Shown: one piece after another, positions 10,201 to 18,749 of the stretch
Layout: each line of letters opens with the position of its first letter
Position numbering within the stretch: the first letter of the stretch is position 1
Source: JAFCUW01 sp049897565
GTDB lineage: Bacteria > Pseudomonadota > Gammaproteobacteria > Burkholderiales > Burkholderiaceae_D
Assembly: GCF_049897565.1 (NCBI RefSeq)
Contig: NZ_JAFCWM010000017.1
Span: 1-64,000 of the forward strand
DNA length: 64,000 bases
Direction of reading: 5' to 3'
Position numbers and translations under genes: made by a program
Notes under the pieces: generated by a model
The model's database searches: none
Told to the model about the DNA's origin: nothing
What the model saw: only the letters and a program-made list of their open reading frames with translations

Positions 10201-10420
10201 GTTTGAAGGACTCATGGGTTATCAACCGCTGAATCACCGAACGAGTGTTGACTCGCAGCTTCTTACCCTCAACACTGAGCAAAGGAATAGCTTGTAAGGC
10301 ATCGCTGCCCAACGGCGGAATTGATTTAGAAACCAATTCAGCAAGCTTAGCCAAATTGAGTGATGGAGTACGGTTGCGAGCGGAAACGCTCGAACCGCCC
10401 CTTACAGGGGAAGTTGTCAT
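7271..10420 (-). CDS. Large protein of unknown family, first gene of a candidate defence operon
   Basis: A 1049-residue protein that I do not recognise. The start is well supported by AGAAGGAG seven bases before the ATG. Residues 1-600 appear mostly helical and hydrophilic. One strongly hydrophobic stretch (about 628-646, LVGFMLVTYIVLWELV) could be a membrane helix or a buried core strand/helix. The C-terminal third has alternating strands and helices: VALVTYVTRP (753-762), HLFISRTYV (776-784), HILLLSHHF (830-838) and NVHLYPLRRD (868-877), which might be an RNase H-like or PIWI-like fold; this is a guess. It overlaps the helicase gene by four bases and runs divergently from the GHKL-nuclease gene. 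Confidence 0.75.
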   Translation of the reverse strand: MTTSPVRGGSSVSARNRTPSLNLAKLAELVSKSIPPLGSDALQAIPLLSVEGKKLRVNTRSVIQRLITHESFKPSFEPGDDSGFVRDMVMPPFGTAAKVGGRLVSESEAATAKQLESLHTAVSLEFDQVLGQLDPNIFTVASLEKTLQLMTQSIGERIPELPRVAKMVPVHFAPPGRKAAEREHDIGRVLSAMETIDGRDWLEVLLAGISRKLHNDGLDQDEVDGILSNIRKQRNQPRSQIAELLDFLEDEALSRVRMQISMRLMDAVAAQSNRPGLKAYVKRVHDCFERFAGAEGESLLLDVSNAYGVQNNVDLADELRKALFYNCLPVWAEWSVQLFERRTNPNREIATVREVSYRFRINGDNPQSGKSAFDTRLDRIHDRMLAQPGPDARIQRSLAELIFLDLVIPDSLEDDGVLDVFAKAKAISDDLKTSAFPALDVLWRKVAARSKVMDQLGEELINVLRSKSTSLVDAAKRRVDKFMVYVHKDLVNWEALQTMASPSTDIFVKSDKGADKIAWFRHLQVSERANLPGSIASLSVETELQERTLSPLGEPYDICMARELSDRTIPARFVPFHWDKKELTWRPDVADAGLFDAGVGVDIEYSMDVLRLRHVKDDVRPKAEQLRTAVLVGFMLVTYIVLWELVRRLKQPAQGELVQSNPAAALSMSILRLQHDGKQAAREDDTQEGNTAVYCVSQAIEKALSRELPVKLQGLSAAPGKSVEMLRWTKRGALHALLGGQPLKFGLDGSLDKVALVTYVTRPCDVHPQFGDAEGHLFISRTYVANRSDNEANLRMDRMQSRLVESSKAFKTPQLILEEVSRLEKAGFVHILLLSHHFGNRHLGRASERHAPHGTREFLDDAANRFPNVHLYPLRRDVFPATRLRKRTALESAFEVLSFEDHQKMYREHSADVLRSLMPIYTFATLNVVGDENRPQSGFCTYFFDLETRVENLQQNELIRQNILGTGAGKPVRDSLISVLRAIHFMESEKPAVKQHLLPVLDPFDWASPSTTAAAGEVEIMSRRRNGNVLLSLPAVLAHVTKVLHKEAS

Positions 10421-10786
10421 TGGTCAGCTCCTTCTGGCAGCTACGCCACTTCACATTCGCGACGACCAGTCGCGAGCATGGATTTGAGGTTAGGTGGGTC
10501 TAGTGTATGACTATTTCACTAAAGACAGGCGCATTAAATCAAAAAATCAGTCAACTTGATGCATCCAGGGTGGCCATTTCAGGAGGCGGCGCCCTAACAT
10601 GGTAGTCTTGTCACTTATACGTTCGCACAAAGCAGGGTTTTGCTATGACCTCGAGCGGGTAAATGAAGCTATCATTTGAATCTATAAATGCCGCTGCACC
10701 CGCAGTAAATTGGAAAAGCACAAAATCTAGGCGGAGGGCGCATGGCATGAGACCCCTTCCTCGATGTAAAAGATAAGAAAAGTGCT
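10421..10786. promoter_or_regulatory. Divergent intergenic promoter region
   Basis: This 366-base AT-richer gap separates the start of the leftward 1049-residue/helicase operon from the start of the rightward GHKL-nuclease gene, so it must hold both promoters and any shared operator. I found no coding frame, no strong -35/-10 pair that I would defend, and no perfect palindrome. Confidence 0.5.
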
Positions 10787-12523
10787 ATGTCCAAACAAGC
10801 TAGGTTCCAGGTTGACTCCAGGCTTGCCAGTCTTCTGAGTCAAGAGTACTCATCTACCGAGAAGGCACTCAAGGAGTTGGTCGATAACGCTTGGGACGCG
10901 GACGCGGAGCACGTTTTTATTTCCCTCCCAGCCCCAATGTCCTCTGCCTCGATAATCATCAGGGACGATGGCTCTGGAATGACTTCAGAGGAAGTAGAGC
11001 GTCACTACCTGAAAATTGCCGCAGACAGGCGAGTGCTTCGGGGTGTGCGAACCGCCGTTCGTAACCGAATCAAAGGGGTTGGCAAATTCGCGGGGCTCAT
11101 GGCGGCTTCGACGATGAAACTGGAGACCACCGCAGGTGGCTTTGTTACGTCCTTTGAGTTGGAGCTCGGCCATCTCAGCACTGTAGTTGACATCGAACAT
11201 CTACCGATTTCTTTAAAGGTGGAGACTTGTGATGCCCGATTGCATGGGACCACTATCACGTTGTCGAGCCTCCATAGCGGATTTGCGTATCTCGACGCGA
11301 CGAAGTTCAAGCAAATTCTTCTGCAGGAATATGGGCGCGAACGTGATATCAGAATCCTAATCGATGGCAAGACCTTGGGGATTGACGACGTTGCGGGCTT
11401 GTTTAGGTCAACGGAAGGCGTCGTGGAAGGTGTGGGCACAGTCAAATTAAGCTTTGCCATCGCAGATGGAGCGTCGTTATCTCGGCAGCCTGGTATCGTT
11501 ATTAGCGTTGATGGGAAGACCGTCGGCAAGCCTTTTTTGTTCGGACTAGACCAGCAGGAAGATTTCCCGGTGAAACTACTTCGTCGCCTATATGGAGAGG
11601 TCCAAGCTGATGGCCTAAGTGCGCACGTCACGAATGGTTGGGACAGCTTAGTTGAAAACAGTGAGCTGCTGGCCCGCGTCGTTGATTTTGTTAGACCTAT
11701 CCTACAAAACGCTTTCAAGGAAAAGCACGGGCGCGAACTGCAGTTGGCACACGCCAGGCTCAAAAAGGAGATACAGCTCAGACTTTCCCAACTGCCAGAA
11801 AACAGTCGTCAATTCGCTGATGACGCGGTTAAGAAGGTGTTGAACCGTTTCTATGGTGAGCCGCCCGAGAAGGTCGAGGCATACGTCTACGTACTTCTTG
11901 AGGCGCTTGAGCGGTCTGAATATGGCGATGTGCTACGGCACCTTGCAGAGGCATCGCGCAGCGACGTCGCGTCCATTGCTGAAGGTCTTGACGACTTTGG
12001 TCTAGCGGAAATGGCCCATCTTGTCGAACAAGCGAAAGCACGCATGTTTGTCTTGGATAGCCTTGAAGCAATGGTGACGAATCCAAAGACTCTTGAGTCG
12101 CAAGTCCATAAGGCATTGGAGCGCAACCTATGGGTCTTGGGCACTACAAATTCCCTATTCAGCTCAAACAAGACTTTGCAGAGAATAGTGGAGTCACAGA
12201 TTGGCGACAAGTACACCGACGAACGAGCAATGCTGCGCCCCGACCTTCTGCTCAATGAAGGATTTGCAGGCGAGTACCTCCTAATAGAATTCAAACGACC
12301 GGCGCACGCGTTGAAGTGGGAGGACTATACTCAAGCCACGACGTACCGACACGCCCTGAGAAATCACATCACGAAAAAGATGCGTATATTCATTATAGGT
12401 GGTTCGCTCTCAACCGATTTCCCTACTGGGAATATGGAGGCGGACCTGACTGCGCTTACTTTCTCAGATATCATTTCAAGCGCTAGAACTGAACTCGCAT
12501 GGAAGCTTCGAGTGAATAATTGA
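10787..12523 (+). CDS. GHKL ATPase fused to PD-(D/E)XK-like nuclease
   Basis: A 578-residue protein. The N-terminal GHKL (Hsp90/MutL/MORC-type) ATPase has the N box ELVDNAWDADA (30-40), the G1 box RDDGSGMT (59-66) and a G2-like KGVGKFAGL (96-104). The C terminus (about 425-550) resembles PD-(D/E)XK nucleases, with RPDLLL (Asp486) and LIEFKRP (Glu501, Lys503) followed by a conserved-looking Q-A-x-x-Y helix; the pattern recalls the Shedu/DUF4263 nuclease, though that link is my inference. ATP-driven clamping with a nuclease tail suggests a DNA-targeting immune effector. The ribosome site (AAGAAAAG) is weak. It is divergent from the helicase operon and may or may not work with it. Confidence 0.85.
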   Translation: MSKQARFQVDSRLASLLSQEYSSTEKALKELVDNAWDADAEHVFISLPAPMSSASIIIRDDGSGMTSEEVERHYLKIAADRRVLRGVRTAVRNRIKGVGKFAGLMAASTMKLETTAGGFVTSFELELGHLSTVVDIEHLPISLKVETCDARLHGTTITLSSLHSGFAYLDATKFKQILLQEYGRERDIRILIDGKTLGIDDVAGLFRSTEGVVEGVGTVKLSFAIADGASLSRQPGIVISVDGKTVGKPFLFGLDQQEDFPVKLLRRLYGEVQADGLSAHVTNGWDSLVENSELLARVVDFVRPILQNAFKEKHGRELQLAHARLKKEIQLRLSQLPENSRQFADDAVKKVLNRFYGEPPEKVEAYVYVLLEALERSEYGDVLRHLAEASRSDVASIAEGLDDFGLAEMAHLVEQAKARMFVLDSLEAMVTNPKTLESQVHKALERNLWVLGTTNSLFSSNKTLQRIVESQIGDKYTDERAMLRPDLLLNEGFAGEYLLIEFKRPAHALKWEDYTQATTYRHALRNHITKKMRIFIIGGSLSTDFPTGNMEADLTALTFSDIISSARTELAWKLRVNN

Positions 12524-12557
12524 TAAAGGATAGTCCGCGGGCGGAGTTAGTTCTTTA

Positions 12558-13762
12558 TTAAACTAACTGCCGTGCCAACACCCGTCCAACAAATTCGCCC
12601 CCACCTCTGCTCGCCGCAATCAGCGCCCGTACATCCGCTTTGACCACAGTCTCATCCACGCCAGCGGCGCTCGCCGCCATCACGGCCGCGTACGCGTCCA
12701 ACACATCCACACCAGTGATGTCGTGGCCCCATCCGTTAGCAATGCCTCGCAGTGCCGTCATGCCGGCGGACAGCGCAAATTCCGGTCGCTCGGCCGCGAA
12801 GTCCCGCGCTGCGCGTATCAGCGTCCGCGGGTCTGCCGGACTCCGATTTGCGAGCTCGATGGCCAAGTCGAAAAAGCCTGCGTCCTTTGCCGTGGCAAAC
12901 CACTTGCCTTCCTGGCCCGGCTGGCTCGCAATGAGGTCGCGCAAAATGGTCTCCCGCGGCATGTGCGGGTACTTCTTCACGATGGCTTTGAATGTCGCCA
13001 AATTGGTCGTTGCGTACGTCGCTTCTACGGCATAGCGCGCATATGCCTCATCCGCAAACCCTGAGTCCAACAATACGCCCTCACAGAACGCCGCGATGGC
13101 CGCCAAAGGAGCGTTCAGTCCTTTCGAGTCCTCAGCGTAGCGGATGGCCTCTGCGTGCTTGCCGGCCGCAGCCAGGGCCTTGGCACCCCACACTCGGTTG
13201 TGCCACGATTTGTGCCGGTACTCTGACTTTGCTATCAAGGCGAGAAGCTCGTCGTATCTGCCAGCCGCATACAACGCGCTCAGACAAGCGGTCGTCCCTT
13301 TCAAGTATCCATATTCCCCACTGCTCGCGCAGTGGTTCCACATCGTCGTCAGCGTTGGCGCCAAATCATCGGCCCATTTTGCGGCAATCTCAGGCGTCGC
13401 GCATAGGTCGCCCCAAAACTCACCCAAGTACTCGAGGTAAGGCATGTCGTCTTCCTGGAGAGCGTCCCACAATCGGTCCAGCCATTTCTCGCGAACCGCT
13501 CGGCTGACGTCGGCCTTCGCAATGATTGGGACGAGGGTCTCGATGGCGCGGTTGACGGCGGAGCCAATGCCACCAGAGCTGCTGTCAACCTGCTCGATGG
13601 CCGGCGCCAGCTTTTCGAGGAACAGGATGGCGCCTTCGGCGGCAAGCACTGGCTCCCTCTTGGCCAACGCTTTAATTCAATAAGCGCCTCTTTGATGCGC
13701 TGCATTGGCGCATCTGATTTCCAGCCGAGGCATTGCGGCGAAAGCGTGGGGCGAACTGCCAT
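12558..13762 (-). pseudogene. Helical-repeat protein (DUF6880-like), frameshifted near the N terminus
   Basis: The main frame (12558-13667) encodes 369 helical, TPR-like residues with segments such as YLEYLGEFWGDLCATPE and EGKWFATAKDAGFFDLA that I associate with the DUF6880 group; the function of that family is unknown to me. Its only in-frame start is a TTG, preceded by a TGA. The next frame upstream supplies a plausible N terminus from an ATG at 13762 that reads into IKEALIELK and would join ALAKREPV if one base were added near 13670. So the gene looks broken by a one-base deletion, or there is a sequence error. It runs convergently toward the GHKL gene. Confidence 0.6.
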
Positions 13763-13941
13763 TTGTATGTTGTAGCCATGAGTTCAAATGCTGGGGTAAA
13801 TTGATGACGCTGACAATGTTTTTGTGGCACGCTGGTCATCCGCAAGATGGATGAACATCGGTTTTTCCGGCGGCAAGAATAGCAGATGGGGCGCAGTAAG
13901 CGCATAATAAAAAAAACGTTAATAGTCGATGAGGAAATATG

Positions 13942-14169
13942 ATGAGCACAGTCAATCTTGCGTACACAGTCGTTACAAATCCCGATTCGCTCGTTGGGTT
14001 CAAATACTACGTCAAAGCTGGAGATTTATTTGATGCTGAAGACTATTCAGCGGTATACAAATTGAATCGAGCTGACCTCGACGCCGATGACGTGCTGGCC
14101 GTCCAGATTGCGGTCGGAATACTAACGCCCGGTGAGTGGTTGGCGGTTTCACATTCCGTTGCAGCGTAA
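13942..14169 (+). CDS. Small hypothetical protein, copy 1 of a duplicated pair (gene A)
   Basis: A 75-residue protein preceded by GAGGAAAT. It is closely related to the gene at 16632-16859: by my alignment about 56 of 75 residues are identical, sharing VGFKYYVKAGD, YKLNRA and GEWLAVSHS. No signal peptide or membrane helix is present. I do not recognise the family. It is followed by a gene B that is also duplicated, so the unit of duplication is a two-gene module. The two modules flank the cold-shock and IHF-like genes. Confidence 0.7.
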   Translation: MSTVNLAYTVVTNPDSLVGFKYYVKAGDLFDAEDYSAVYKLNRADLDADDVLAVQIAVGILTPGEWLAVSHSVAA

Positions 14170-14291
14170 CGGGGAAAATCGGCCGACCGTTTTGGTTTTT
14201 TTTTGAACCGAGTCAATTGTGGGGCCAGGTATCAGGGCAAGTATCTTGGTCTTCAGCGGATAACTCTGAGAAGTACAAGTCTCACATAATT

Positions 14292-14561
14292 ATGCAATTG
14301 CGAAATCCCAACCACTACGTAGTCCGGGTGGACTTTCCTCGAACTGGCGACGACCCCATCGCACACTATATGCGCTGGCAAGAATGCATCTTCGCTGGCC
14401 AACATGTTGCGAACATGTGCTTCGACGCGAAGGCCGACGCCACGCCAGGTAGTAAAGACGAACTGCTGGCGCTCGCTGTTTGGCTTGTTTGCGGTCAAAA
14501 TTTTACGGACGAGGAGACCCGCTGGGTAGTGAGATACAGTGAGGGTCAGCTTGGCTGGTAG
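14292..14561 (+). CDS. Small hypothetical protein, copy 1 of a duplicated pair (gene B)
   Basis: An 89-residue protein from the ATG at 14292, chosen because the homologous copy at 16984 starts at the equivalent ATG. Shared blocks are VDFPR, RWQEC, MCFDA and NFTDEET. It ends with a short tail after DEET, whereas the second copy has lost two bases there and runs on. The start is about 120 bases after gene A, so the two may be transcribed together. Function unknown. Confidence 0.6.
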   Translation: MQLRNPNHYVVRVDFPRTGDDPIAHYMRWQECIFAGQHVANMCFDAKADATPGSKDELLALAVWLVCGQNFTDEETRWVVRYSEGQLGW

Positions 14562-14693
14562 GTACCTGAAGTTTGTGGCGCTGTCCACCGGCCTCGGTCA
14601 CCGAACCGTAGGAAGCACCTCACCACCGCCAAGGACATGCCGACCGACGGGATAGACTATCGGACGGCCAAAATCCACTAATGGATGATGCGT

Positions 14694-14897
14694 TTAAGCT
14701 TCTTTGATGTTCGAAGCCTGCGCACCTTTTGGGCCTTGCGTAACGTCGAACTGGACTTTTTGATTTTCTTTCAGCGTCTTGAATCCGTCCATCGAAATTG
14801 CTGAAAAGTGTGCGAACAAATCATCGCCACCGCCGTCAGGCGTGATAAAACCGAAACCCTTGGAGTCGTTGAACCATTTCACTGTACCGGTTGTCAT
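14694..14897 (-). CDS. CspA-family cold shock protein
   Basis: A 67-residue single cold-shock domain that binds single-stranded nucleic acid and acts as an RNA chaperone. It has the start TGTVKWFND, RNP1-like KGFGFI and RNP2-like DLFAHF motifs (canonical FVHF is changed to FAHF). The leader upstream (about 14898-15010 on this strand) is long, as is usual for csp mRNAs. It lies between the two copies of the small A-B gene module. Confidence 0.95.
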   Translation of the reverse strand: MTTGTVKWFNDSKGFGFITPDGGGDDLFAHFSAISMDGFKTLKENQKVQFDVTQGPKGAQASNIKEA

Positions 14898-15057
14898 TAT
14901 GCACTTTCAAAATTGACTCACAGGACGCCGACTTGTGGTGGCTTGATGCCACCGGTCGGGTGCTTCGAGCACTCCGTTGTCGGATTGCCGAAGTTGTATT
15001 GTAGCTAACTTTTCAGCGCTGCGCGAGAAGTTTAGGTGAAATCCTAGCATCGCACAA

Positions 15058-15279
15058 TCAACTAAGAAGCGCTTCGAAATCGGTGAGAAATGGCACCATT
15101 AATTGGAAATCAACTTCCTCGAGGTCGAGCCTCAATATCCGAAGTAGCAGAGCCTGGGCCTCGCCGACAGTGACCGTGCCGGGCACGTCCTCGCCCAGCA
15201 TCGACGACAGAAAATCCTGGTGAAAATCGCCAAGGAAAATGATATCGCCCATGCGAATTAGCGTGTCAGCAGTTGCCAT
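15058..15279 (-). CDS. Small acidic hypothetical protein
   Basis: A 73-residue acidic protein beginning MATADTLIRMGD. The ATG overlaps the stop of the upstream gene as ATGA (15277-15281), which fixes the start and implies translational coupling. A longer reading upstream in the same frame would overlap that gene and is rejected. No motif is recognised. Confidence 0.55.
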   Translation of the reverse strand: MATADTLIRMGDIIFLGDFHQDFLSSMLGEDVPGTVTVGEAQALLLRILRLDLEEVDFQLMVPFLTDFEALLS

Positions 15280-15734
15280 CAACTTTCTTCGCGGTGGTGC
15301 GCCAACGCTGCCGGTGTCGCTACGTTCGGATGCGAAGGCGAAGCCGGTCTCAATACTGATGCCGCAGCCGGTCCCTGCTTTGCCATGAGCAGCTCGACGA
15401 TTTCCACGACAACTTTTTCGAGGCTCTTGTTGCCAAGAGATGTAGTGGGATACTCTGGTCGCCCGGGGCCCTTCTGGCTGTTGTAGAGCTCGATAATAGC
15501 CGCCTTGGTCCAACGTTTCTTGGACGTGAGCGGTGAGAATGCCATGTGTTCAGGGTGGAGGGTGAACCCTTCAGCGGTGGAGTCGATGACGTCTCGCGGC
15601 GTCAGGTCTGGGAACGTGATTGTTGCCAAACGCTTCTCGCAGACGGCCCAGCTTTTTGCTCCAAGCAGCCCGTCGCCGGTGTCAATGATTATTGGGAAAC
15701 GGGGCTTGCGGAAGAGGAAATTCAGTGAGGTCAT
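15279..15734 (-). CDS. Hypothetical protein
   Basis: A 151-residue protein starting MTSLNFLFRKPRFP. No known domain is recognised and there is no signal peptide. It lies 54 bases after the IHF-alpha-like gene and is coupled by a four-base overlap to the small acidic gene downstream, so these three leftward genes look like one transcription unit. The C-terminal 40 residues are proline/alanine-rich and probably flexible. Confidence 0.6.
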   Translation of the reverse strand: MTSLNFLFRKPRFPIIIDTGDGLLGAKSWAVCEKRLATITFPDLTPRDVIDSTAEGFTLHPEHMAFSPLTSKKRWTKAAIIELYNSQKGPGRPEYPTTSLGNKSLEKVVVEIVELLMAKQGPAAASVLRPASPSHPNVATPAALAHHREES

Positions 15735-15788
15735 GATTATTTCGGGAGGCTGCAGCTGGGTGTCGGGTGATGGGGGCGGACGGTCGAG

Positions 15789-16253
15789 TTAGTCCTTGGA
15801 GTTATCGTCGACGTGTTTTGACGCGGACGATATCGAAGAACCGTCGGCCAAGGTTTTGAGCTTTTGGCTTGCCCGAAATGTGGCGACGCGGCGGGCAGGG
15901 ATGGCGGCCTCTTCGCCGGTCTTCGGATTGCGGCCCAGGCGTGACACCTTATCGCGGAGCTGGAAGTTGCCGAATCCGGCTAGCTTGACGAATTCTCCGC
16001 GCTCAAGCGCATCTCCGATTTCGTCGAAGAAGCTGTCGACCATGTCTTTAGCTTCGCGCTTGTTGAGGCCCACCTGTTCGAACAGGAGTTCGGCGAGTTC
16101 TGCCTTGGTTAGCGTTGGCCCGCAATCGTCTGCTACTTGGGCAGCCTTAGCTGGCGCCAATGCTCGCTTGAGGCCGCTTGCGGGCGTTGACGGCAACTTG
16201 CCGGAAAAATCAACAGCAGTCGTAAAGTCGGACGCTAAATCAAGTGTTCCCAT
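15789..16253 (-). CDS. IHF-alpha/HU-family DNA-binding protein with N-terminal extension
   Basis: A 154-residue protein. Residues from about 53 to 140 form a complete IHF-alpha-like HU domain: LTKAELAELLFE, FFDEIGDALERGE, KLAGFGNF and the DNA-bending arm with GRNPKTGE and the family proline. Normal IhfA is about 100 residues, so the first 50 are an extra tail with no known motif. IHF bends DNA and assists recombination and transcription. I chose the ATG at 16253 over a TTG six codons earlier. A dedicated copy on an island beside an integrase could assist element DNA transactions; that is inference. Confidence 0.85.
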   Translation of the reverse strand: MGTLDLASDFTTAVDFSGKLPSTPASGLKRALAPAKAAQVADDCGPTLTKAELAELLFEQVGLNKREAKDMVDSFFDEIGDALERGEFVKLAGFGNFQLRDKVSRLGRNPKTGEEAAIPARRVATFRASQKLKTLADGSSISSASKHVDDNSKD

Positions 16254-16631
16254 TATTTCCAGTGGTGCCAAATGTCGCTCCGGTAGATTTTTAGGAAAGG
16301 AACGCCTTTTATCTCGCAGCAGCGCTCACCTTGTCATCGCGTCGTTAGCTAGTCTTTTTGGGACGATTTCAAGGCCAGCAAGTATCGGATACTGCTCCAC
16401 AGAAAGCAAGACCTTGCGCTGCGCGGAGTCTGGCTTTACCAGCGAAGAACTGTTGACACAGGTCACGTCCTTTTCGAAGGTGACGCAAACCGCCATCACC
16501 GAGCTGACCGTGATTGGAGCGTGGTGTTGTGCCACGGATGAGGACGAACGTTTCTCCGTGCAAGAACAGTCAGTATGGCCGTGGTTGACGCATAATATAC
16601 GCACGTTTGTAATTAAGATATGAGGCCTGCC
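16254..16631. other. intergenic, no gene supported
   Basis: Divergent spacer between the IHF-like gene and gene A copy 2. No credible coding frame is seen. It should contain the promoters of both flanking units; no confident -35/-10 pair was found. Confidence 0.4.
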
Positions 16632-16859
16632 ATGAGCACTGTCAATCTTACGTATACGGTCGTTACAGACCCCGATTCCTTCGTTGGGTTCAAGTACTAT
16701 GTGAAAGCTGGGGATATGTTTGATGCTGATGATTTTGCAGCATCATATAAACTGAATAGAGCTGAACTTGATGCCGATGACCTGCGGGCCACACAGGATG
16801 CAGCCGCAACACTCGCGGCCGGTGAGTGGCTGGCGGTTTCCCACTCTATTGCGGCGTAG
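16632..16859 (+). CDS. Small hypothetical protein, copy 2 of a duplicated pair (gene A)
   Basis: A 75-residue paralogue of the protein at 13942-14169, same length, about three quarters identical. I chose the ATG at 16632 because it matches the start of copy 1 and has GAGG six bases upstream; the ATG at 16620 overlaps that site. Differences concentrate in the middle (DDFAAS and the RATQDAAAT stretch), while VGFKYYVKAGD and GEWLAVSHS are kept. Followed at 125 bases by gene B copy 2, as in copy 1. Confidence 0.7.
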   Translation: MSTVNLTYTVVTDPDSFVGFKYYVKAGDMFDADDFAASYKLNRAELDADDLRATQDAAATLAAGEWLAVSHSIAA

Positions 16860-16983
16860 CAGCCAAAGTCGACTGTCGGGCTCGGTTTTCTGAAAAATGT
16901 CACTTCTGTACGGGGCACCGGATGCCAACGCCCGTATCTTCGCCATCAACGGCTGAGAGATGCATCGCAACGCTTAACTAAAT

Positions 16984-17394
16984 ATGCAATCACGAATTCC
17001 AAACGACCACGAAGTTCCGGTCGATTTTCCTCGAGTTGGCGACGACGCTATCGCAAACTATCTGCGTTGGCAGGAATGCGTCCACATTGCTGGACACGTC
17101 TCGAGCATGTGCTTCGACGCAAGGGTCAACTTCGCGCCAGGTAATAACGACGAACTTCTTGCGCGAGCTGTGTCGCTAGTTTGCGGCTACAATTTTACGG
17201 ACGAGGAGACCCAAGGTAGTGACACGCAGTATGGCTCAGCTTGGGTGGTAGTTGCTAAAACCGCGGCGTCTGACTTGCCACAATTCCCGCGAAATAGTCA
17301 GCAGAGCCACAGTCCGAAGTGCACACCGTTGTGCAAAGAGGTCGCCTGCCTGGTGGGGCTGGCGGTCGCTCAAATGGATGCAAATTTAATCTAG
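16984..17394 (+). CDS. Small hypothetical protein, copy 2 of a duplicated pair (gene B), altered C terminus
   Basis: The first about 75 residues match the product of 14292-14561 (VDFPR, RWQEC, MCFDA, NFTDEET). Just after DEET this copy is two bases shorter than copy 1 (AAG where copy 1 has GCTGG), which changes frame, skips the TAG used by copy 1 and adds roughly 55 unrelated residues up to 17394. The tail is probably an artefact of the deletion, so this copy may be a pseudogene or may still make a functional core. Confidence 0.5.
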   Translation: MQSRIPNDHEVPVDFPRVGDDAIANYLRWQECVHIAGHVSSMCFDARVNFAPGNNDELLARAVSLVCGYNFTDEETQGSDTQYGSAWVVVAKTAASDLPQFPRNSQQSHSPKCTPLCKEVACLVGLAVAQMDANLI

Positions 17395-17458
17395 GTCCCC
17401 AGCTGAGAGGAAATCGACAACCGCGGATGGGCGTAAGTATTCACAGAGCCGCTTTTGT

Positions 17459-18694
<1,236 letters not shown>

Positions 18695-18749
18695 TAACCC
18701 CCGGGTTAGAGTCTAATTTAGCAACGAAAAACGGTGATTTTTGGATGTA

